A program made the translations under genes and the position numbers. DNA of 49,501 nucleotides, from assembly GCA_021294835.1 (NCBI GenBank), contig JAJTDF010000040.1:1-49501 (forward strand). The letters run 5' to 3'. Under the pieces are notes generated by a model, which was given only the letters and a program-made list of their open reading frames with translations, was not told the DNA's origin and did no database searches. Origin of the DNA: Planctomycetaceae bacterium (GTDB taxonomy: Bacteria > Planctomycetota > Phycisphaerae > Phycisphaerales > UBA1924). Each line of letters starts with the position of its first letter. Position 1 is the stretch's first letter. Positions 45,101 to 49,501 of this stretch are shown here, piece by piece.

Positions 45101-47509
45101 TCACGGGCACCCAGCCGCAAACCCCGCGATGAACGCCACAAAGTCATCGCCCGTCACCAGCCCGTCCGGCGGCGGCTCACCACCGATCGACACAATGTCC
45201 GCCAACCCGTCGTTGGCCGCGAACGCCGCCACAAACGCGTTGAAGTCATCGCCCGTCAGCAGGCCATCACCCGGCGGCAGCCCGCCGATCGCCACAATGT
45301 CCGCCACGCACACCGGCGGCAGCGGGCAGTTCGGCCACCTGGCAATGTACGGAGCGACCCCAAGCCCGGCGGTGGTGAAGACCCCGCCGGCGATCAGGTC
45401 GCCGTTGGGCAGCGTGGTGAGGGCGAGCACGATGCTGTTCATACCCGCGCCCAGGGCGGACCAGGCCGAGCCGTTCCAGCGGGCGATGTTGTTGACCGTC
45501 ACGCCCCCGGCGGTGGTGAAGGACCCACCGGCGATCAGGTCGCCGCTGGGCAGCGTGGTGAGGGCGGACACGGCGCCGTCCATGCCAGTGCCCAGGGCGG
45601 ACCAGGCCGCCCCGTTCCAGCGGGCGATGTTGTTGACCGTCACGCCCCCGGCGGTGGTGAAGGACCCACCGGCGATCAGGTCGCCGCTGGGAAGCCTGTC
45701 CAGGACGAACACGGGGCCGTTCATGCCCGGGCCCAGGGCGGACCAGGCCGAACCGTTCCAGCGGGCGATGCCGTTGACGGTCACGCCCCCGGCGGTGGTG
45801 AACTCCCCACCCGCGATCAAATCGCCGCTGGGCAGCGTGGTGAGGGCGCGCACGTTGGGCAAGCTGCCGCCACTCATGCCCGTGCCCAAGGCAGACCAGG
45901 CCGAGCCGTTCCAGCCGGCGATACCGTTGACCGTCCGGCCGCCGGCGCTGGTGAAAAACCCGCCGGCGATCAGGTCGCCGCTGGGCAGCGCGGTGAGCGC
46001 GGTAACGGTGTTGCTCATGCCCGATCCCAGAGCGGACCAGACCGAGCCGTTCCAGCGCGCGATACGGTTGACGGGGACGCCTCCGGCGGTGGTGAAGACC
46101 CCGCCCGCGATCAGGTCGCCGCTGGGCAGCGTGGTGACGGCGTACATATCGCTGTTCATGCCCGTGCCCAGGGCGGACCAGGCCGAGCCGTTCCAGCGGG
46201 CGATGCGGTTGACCGTCACGCCCCCGGCGGTGGTGAAGGACCCGCCGGCGATCAGGTCGCCGCTGGGCAGTGTGGTGAGGGCGAACACAACGGGGTTGGA
46301 GCTGCCACCACTCATGCCCGTCCCCAGCGCGGACCAGGCCGAGCCGTTCCAGCGGGCGATGCAGTTGAGGGTCACGCCCCCGGCGGTGATGAAATCCCCG
46401 CCGGCGATCAGGTCGCCGCTGGGCAGCGTGGTGAGGGCTTTCACGATGGGCGGGACGCTGAAGTTGCCGCCACTCATGCCCGTGCCCAGGGCGGACCAGG
46501 CCGAGCCGTTCCACCGGGCGATGCGGTTGGCAGGGACGCCCCCGGCGGTGGTGAAGTTACCGCCGGCGATCAGGTCCCCGCTGGGCAGCGCGGTGAGCGC
46601 GGTAACGGTGCTGCTCATGCCCGTGCCCAGGGCGGACCAGGCCGAGCCGTTCCAGCGGGCGATGAAGTTGGCGGGCACGCCGCCGGCGCTGGTGAAGAAC
46701 CCGCCGGCGATCAGGTCGCCGCTGGGCAGCGTGGTGAGGGCGTACACGCCGACTGAACTGAAGCCACTCATTCCCGCGCCCAGGGCCAACCAAGCCGAGC
46801 CGTTCCAGCGGGCGATGCCGTTGACGGTCACGCCCCCGGCGGTGGTGAACTCCCCACCCGCGATCAAATCGCCGCTGGGCAGCGCGGTGAGGGCGCGCAC
46901 GTTGGGCAAGCTGCCGCCACTCGTGCCCGTGCCCAAGGCAGACCAGGCCGCGCCGTTCCAGCGGGCGACACCGTTGACCGTCACGCCTCCGGCGGTGCTG
47001 AACTGCCCACCCGCGATCAGATCGCCGCTGGGCAGCGTGGTGAGGGCGTTCACGGCGGCGAAGCTGCCGCCACTCATGCCCGTGCCCAGGGCGGACCAGG
47101 CCGAGCCGTTCCAGCGGGCGATGCGGTTGACAGTCACGCCCCCGGCAAAGGTGAAGTCCCCGCCGGCGATCAAGTCGCCGCTGGGCAGCGTGGTGAGGGC
47201 GTTAACGCGGTTGTTCATGCCAGTGCCGAGGGCGGACCAGGCACCCGTCGCCGGGTCGTAGAGGGCGATGCGGTTCGCGAGCGTGTTGCCCGCCACGGTG
47301 AATGAGCCACCGATCACCAACCTGGGCGTCTGCGGCCCGGGGCCGTCTGGGTCCCACATCGTGGTGGCAAAGACTTGGCCGTTGACCCCCGGAATTGACG
47401 CCGTGGTTGGGTCAAACGGTTGCCAGCCCGGCGTGCACTGGGCGCGAACGCTCGAAGCACCCACAACCGCGAGCAAACACACCACGCACACACGCAGAAC
47501 ATTCATCAT
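45101..47509 (-). CDS. Secreted 14-unit repeat protein with Phycisphaerae-type dockerin-like end
   Basis: ATG 47509 has GAGAGG six bases before it. The 802 aa protein has a signal peptide (VLRVCVVCLLAVVGASSVRA) and 13 full plus one partial repeats of 47-54 residues from ~64 to ~727, each of the type LIAGGxFTTAGGVTVNxIAR, WNGSAWSALGTGM, xxxALTTLPSGD. This resembles delta-60/beta-propeller repeats, and the set probably forms one or two propellers. The last ~70 residues are two copies of ADIVxIGGxPPxDGLLTGDDF plus xAFxAAFAA between Cys and GCP, the paired dockerin-like module also found at 48016. Neighbouring units are nearly identical in DNA, indicating recent duplication or conversion. Confidence 0.88.
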   Translation of the reverse strand: MMNVLRVCVVCLLAVVGASSVRAQCTPGWQPFDPTTASIPGVNGQVFATTMWDPDGPGPQTPRLVIGGSFTVAGNTLANRIALYDPATGAWSALGTGMNNRVNALTTLPSGDLIAGGDFTFAGGVTVNRIARWNGSAWSALGTGMSGGSFAAVNALTTLPSGDLIAGGQFSTAGGVTVNGVARWNGAAWSALGTGTSGGSLPNVRALTALPSGDLIAGGEFTTAGGVTVNGIARWNGSAWLALGAGMSGFSSVGVYALTTLPSGDLIAGGFFTSAGGVPANFIARWNGSAWSALGTGMSSTVTALTALPSGDLIAGGNFTTAGGVPANRIARWNGSAWSALGTGMSGGNFSVPPIVKALTTLPSGDLIAGGDFITAGGVTLNCIARWNGSAWSALGTGMSGGSSNPVVFALTTLPSGDLIAGGSFTTAGGVTVNRIARWNGSAWSALGTGMNSDMYAVTTLPSGDLIAGGVFTTAGGVPVNRIARWNGSVWSALGSGMSNTVTALTALPSGDLIAGGFFTSAGGRTVNGIAGWNGSAWSALGTGMSGGSLPNVRALTTLPSGDLIAGGEFTTAGGVTVNGIARWNGSAWSALGPGMNGPVFVLDRLPSGDLIAGGSFTTAGGVTVNNIARWNGAAWSALGTGMDGAVSALTTLPSGDLIAGGSFTTAGGVTVNNIARWNGSAWSALGAGMNSIVLALTTLPNGDLIAGGVFTTAGLGVAPYIARWPNCPLPPVCVADIVAIGGLPPGDGLLTGDDFNAFVAAFAANDGLADIVSIGGEPPPDGLVTGDDFVAFIAGFAAGCP
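45330..47320 (-). repeat. Tandem DNA repeats of 141-162 bp within the repeat protein
   Basis: Each unit encodes one 47-54 residue protein repeat. Stretches of ~60-70 bases around the GGVTVN and LPSGDLIAGG codons are identical or nearly so between units (for example near 45490 and 45630), so the array can recombine and vary in copy number. Confidence 0.9.
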
Positions 47510-47636
47510 CGCGCACCTCTCACCGCTCACGGCACAGCCGTCCGCAGCACTTCATCCGAAGAACGGAGCCATGGTCAAGAACTGAGATTGCCCACTTGAA
47601 CCTCCGCCCGTCACCACCACCCTAATGGACTTTGCC

Positions 47637-47664
47637 AGTGTACCGCGTTTCCCTTGACACGCAA
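47637..47664 (-). promoter_or_regulatory. Putative promoter of the repeat protein gene
   Basis: On the minus strand TTGCGT (47664-47659) and TACACT (47642-47637) are 16 bases apart. The -10 lies in GGTACACTG (47644-47636), which recurs upstream of the other dockerin-module gene at 49369-49361. Confidence 0.35.
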
Positions 47665-47944
47665 ACCCGCTCTGGCCGCCTTCGGACAAAGCTTGCGTCC
47701 AAGCACACCTCGACCGGCACCATCGCACCTCCACGGCGCCCCAAACGCAATCCGATCACACCGCCCCAGCCCACCAACACCCCACGCCCCTCTCCCCCGC
47801 TCCAGCCCAGACGCGAACACACCGAGCCGTCATGCTGCACGCCGATGGTGCGGTTGGTACGGCCGCTGCGAAGGTCCAGCAGCCCAGCCCCCGCCCCCCC
47901 GCCACCCGCCTCCGCCCCAGCCGCACCTCCCCCCCCAAAACGCC

Positions 47945-47977
47945 CGCGGCCGCCGAGCCTCTCGCCCGGCGGCCGCG
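47945..47977 (-). terminator. Hairpin terminator of the gene at 48016
   Basis: Perfect 11-bp stem CGCGGCCGCCG (47945-47955)/CGGCGGCCGCG (47967-47977) with an 11-base loop, followed on the minus strand by GGGCGTTTT, about 40 bases after the stop codon. Confidence 0.65.
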
Positions 47978-48015
47978 TCGCCCCACAACTTCTCACCCAG
48001 CACCCCGTCAACCCA

Positions 48016-49218
48016 TCACGGGCACCCCGCCGCAAACCCCGCGATAAACGCGTTGAAGTCATCGCCGGTCAGCAGCCCATCCGCCGGCGGCTCACCACCA
48101 ATGCCCACAATGTCCGCCAGCGGATCGGAAGCCGCAAACGCATTGATGAACGCGTTGAAGTCATCGCCGGTGAGAGAGCCATCCGGCGCCGTCGGGGGGC
48201 CGCCCACGCCGGTGATGTCCGCCGGGCTGCACGGGCAGTTCAGCACCCGCAGCGCAGCCGGCTCACTGGTCACGCTGCCGCACGAGTTGGTGACGATGCA
48301 GCGCTTCTCCCAATGAGAGCCGGCAGTGCCGGACCCGCCGGTGGTTTCGATGCGCACCGTTCCGGTGCGCGCGCCCGTGGCGTTGAACCGGATCGGCCCG
48401 CCCTGCGGGTCGGTGTTCACGCCGTCGATGACATTGGCGAACTGGCCGCCGCCGCCGGGGGTGGTGGGGGTGGGTCGCCATTGCCACTGATAGGTAAGCG
48501 GGCCGGTGCCATCGGCAGCGACGGAGAACATGGCGGAGCCAGAGGCACAAGCAGCTACGGGCTGCGGCGGGGTGGTCATGGTCGGCGCCGTGCAGGTGGG
48601 CACGATCAGCACCAGGACATCGTCGTCCGTGCGGATCTCCGGCAGGGCGGGGCTGCCGGCGAGTGGCAACACCGAGATGACCACCTGATCACCCGGGCGC
48701 AGCGGCGGCAACGGCGCGGCAAACCTGCTCGGCACATAAACATTCGGGCCCGGCTCGTTGTTGGAGCACATGCACATGATGTTTGAGTACTGGTAGTAAC
48801 TGCAAAGGCCGCTCTGACAGTGGTTGACGCAGAAGCTCACGCAGCTCACTTCGCCGCCGCCCCCGCCGGTGGGCACGCCGAGGCCGAAGATCAGCCGCTG
48901 CACCCAGCCGTACGCGCCGGGGTTGACAGGATCGACCTGCTGGCCGTTGACGCGGACGACCAGTTGAAAACTCAGGTCGCGCGCCTGCGTGGTCCGCACG
49001 TCCATCGCCACCCGGCCAGTGATCATCCAGCCGCCGTCACTGCCGACACGCTCGAGCACAACGTCTTGCGATCGCAGCGCCCGGTTGTACTCCTGCGCCC
49101 TCGCGACGGCCGGCGAGAGGACCAGGGCCGCGAACAACGCGAGTACCACGCCAGCGTGGACTCGACCCGCTAGGGCACGAGCGAGCCGAACGTCGTATGT
49201 GCTCTTGGGACCAATCAC
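48016..49218 (-). CDS. Secreted protein with Cys-rich loop, Ig-like part and dockerin-like end
   Basis: The GTG start at 49218 has GGAG about nine bases upstream. The 400 aa protein has a long signal peptide (AGVVLALFAALVLSPAVARA), a beta-rich domain with a Cys-rich hairpin (CVSFCVNHCQSGLCSYYQYS then CMC, residues ~126-150), an Ig/PKD-like segment (GPLTYQWQWRP, HWEKRCIVTNSCGSVTSEPA) and the same C-terminal paired module as the 45101 protein: SPADITGVGGPPTAPDGSLT and GDDFNAFINAFAA, repeated, ending GCP. The Ig-like part is common in secreted proteins with the TYQWRK...CVVTNSCGS pattern. Function unknown; probably surface or extracellular. Confidence 0.85.
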   Translation of the reverse strand: MIGPKSTYDVRLARALAGRVHAGVVLALFAALVLSPAVARAQEYNRALRSQDVVLERVGSDGGWMITGRVAMDVRTTQARDLSFQLVVRVNGQQVDPVNPGAYGWVQRLIFGLGVPTGGGGGEVSCVSFCVNHCQSGLCSYYQYSNIMCMCSNNEPGPNVYVPSRFAAPLPPLRPGDQVVISVLPLAGSPALPEIRTDDDVLVLIVPTCTAPTMTTPPQPVAACASGSAMFSVAADGTGPLTYQWQWRPTPTTPGGGGQFANVIDGVNTDPQGGPIRFNATGARTGTVRIETTGGSGTAGSHWEKRCIVTNSCGSVTSEPAALRVLNCPCSPADITGVGGPPTAPDGSLTGDDFNAFINAFAASDPLADIVGIGGEPPADGLLTGDDFNAFIAGFAAGCP

Positions 49219-49501
49219 GGTGTCTTCTCCAGTGTCGCCGGCAGGGAAGGGAAGGGGAAGGGGAAAGGGGAAAGGGGAAAGGGGAAAGGGAGCGGGAGGG
49301 GGAGCGGGAGGGGGGCGTGGTGTGCGCTCTGCAGCGGCACGACAATCGCACTCCGTGTTTCAGTGTACCTCAGGGGAACCCATCCGCCAGCGGCGCGTCC
49401 TGAACATGCTTGGCGCTTCCACGCGGAGATTGGCCAAGTCCCTGTTCCAGCGGGCGATTATCGGCCAGATTGATCTCTGCGACACCTCCCAATCCCCCCC
49501 C
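49219..49501. other. Upstream region of the last gene, right edge of window
   Basis: Contains the purine microsatellite and, at 49361-49369, the motif GGTACACTG on the minus strand, which may hold the -10 (TACACT) of the gene at 48016; no good -35 is seen. No gene recognised up to the window end. Confidence 0.4.
49243..49316. repeat. Purine microsatellite (GGGGAAA)n followed by GGGAGCGGGAGG units
   Basis: About 75 bases of almost pure G/A on the plus strand, with GGGGAA(A) repeated about six times. It lies just upstream of the dockerin-module gene, probably inside its leader, and could form triplex or quadruplex structures. Confidence 0.9.

Larger units (their letters stand above)
47510..48015. 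other. Intergenic region with promoter and terminator, no gene recognised
   Basis: Between the two minus-strand dockerin-module genes. It holds the terminator of the upstream gene (47945-47977) and the putative promoter of the repeat protein gene (47637-47664). Open frames here on both strands have no features of real proteins. Confidence 0.5.

Noticed and set aside
44007..47261. Open frame of 1084 codons on the plus strand opposite two minus-strand genes
   Set aside because: It mirrors the Gly-rich gene and the repeat gene on the other strand. Its protein is the repetitive antisense image (Pro/Ala/Arg rich), without signal peptide or domain, while the minus strand has signal peptides, ribosome binding sites and terminators.
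45330..47320. Regular repeats resembling a CRISPR array
   Set aside because: Units of 141-162 bp are in one reading frame and encode protein repeats; no short palindromic repeats or unique spacers and no cas genes.

Overview
This 49.5 kb window is high-GC chromosomal DNA of a bacterium that looks like a planctomycete, most likely of the class Phycisphaerae. The main reasons are two secreted proteins ending in the paired, Cys-bounded dockerin-like module typical of that group, an ECF sigma factor of the Sig-70_X6 type directly followed by a large membrane Ser/Thr kinase, a pseudopilin of planctomycete style, PEP-CTERM-like anchors and a divergent planctomycete-type ispE. No species can be named from the sequence alone.

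Layout. (1) 1-3413 is the right end of an integrated element: a chain of overlapping small genes (40 aa basic protein, HTH protein, 86 aa unknown), a RepA-like AAA ATPase, an array of five inverted and direct 15-bp repeats, and a tyrosine integrase. The integrase reads into the 3' end of the tmRNA gene ssrA (3414-3784, minus), which is the insertion site. (2) 3850-11641 is housekeeping: pseudopilin; a Sua5-like/arginine-phosphatase-like fusion followed by rpiB; argB; a ROK kinase; ispE; a Nif3-family protein. (3) 11893-15493 is the ECF sigma factor and Ser/Thr kinase pair. (4) 15504-24000 holds rnr, an NDUFA9-like epimerase, an orphan ABC ATPase, a Pro-rich membrane protein whose conserved tail is out of frame, a PAP2 phosphatase, and a minus-strand set of RsbW-like kinase, STAS protein and MlaE permease. 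(5) 24073-29601 holds mutS (with two G8 tracts), a GGQ release-factor-like gene overlapping it, and a TPR/OGT-like glycosyltransferase. (6) 29680-36778 holds a PEP-CTERM-like secreted protein with a clear promoter, then dusB, a GT-C membrane glycosyltransferase, an LPG-synthase-like flippase and a cysteine desulfurase; the last three overlap at their ends (GTGA). (7) 36832-41310 is an arsenic operon: arsR, arsC, arsM, an alkaline-phosphatase-superfamily enzyme with altered metal ligands, acr3. (8) 41319-49501 holds envelope and secreted proteins: a zinc-ribbon/HEAT membrane protein, a secreted unknown, DUF2798, a Gly-rich helical exported protein, a 14-unit repeat protein, and a second dockerin-module protein.

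How parts work together. The arsenic cluster is a complete reduce/methylate/export set under an ArsR with 11 cysteines, whose likely operator overlaps its own start codon. The Sua5-like/phosphatase fusion beside rpiB mirrors the Bacillus ywlC-ywlE-ywlF neighbourhood and keeps the Thr that marks protein-arginine phosphatases. The RsbW/STAS/MlaE set suggests a lipid ABC transporter tied to a phosphorylation switch. The best candidates for undescribed biology are the altered phosphatase in the arsenic operon, the fusion with a degenerate YrdC half, the RsbW-STAS-MlaE set, and the repeat array plus ATPase of the ssrA element.
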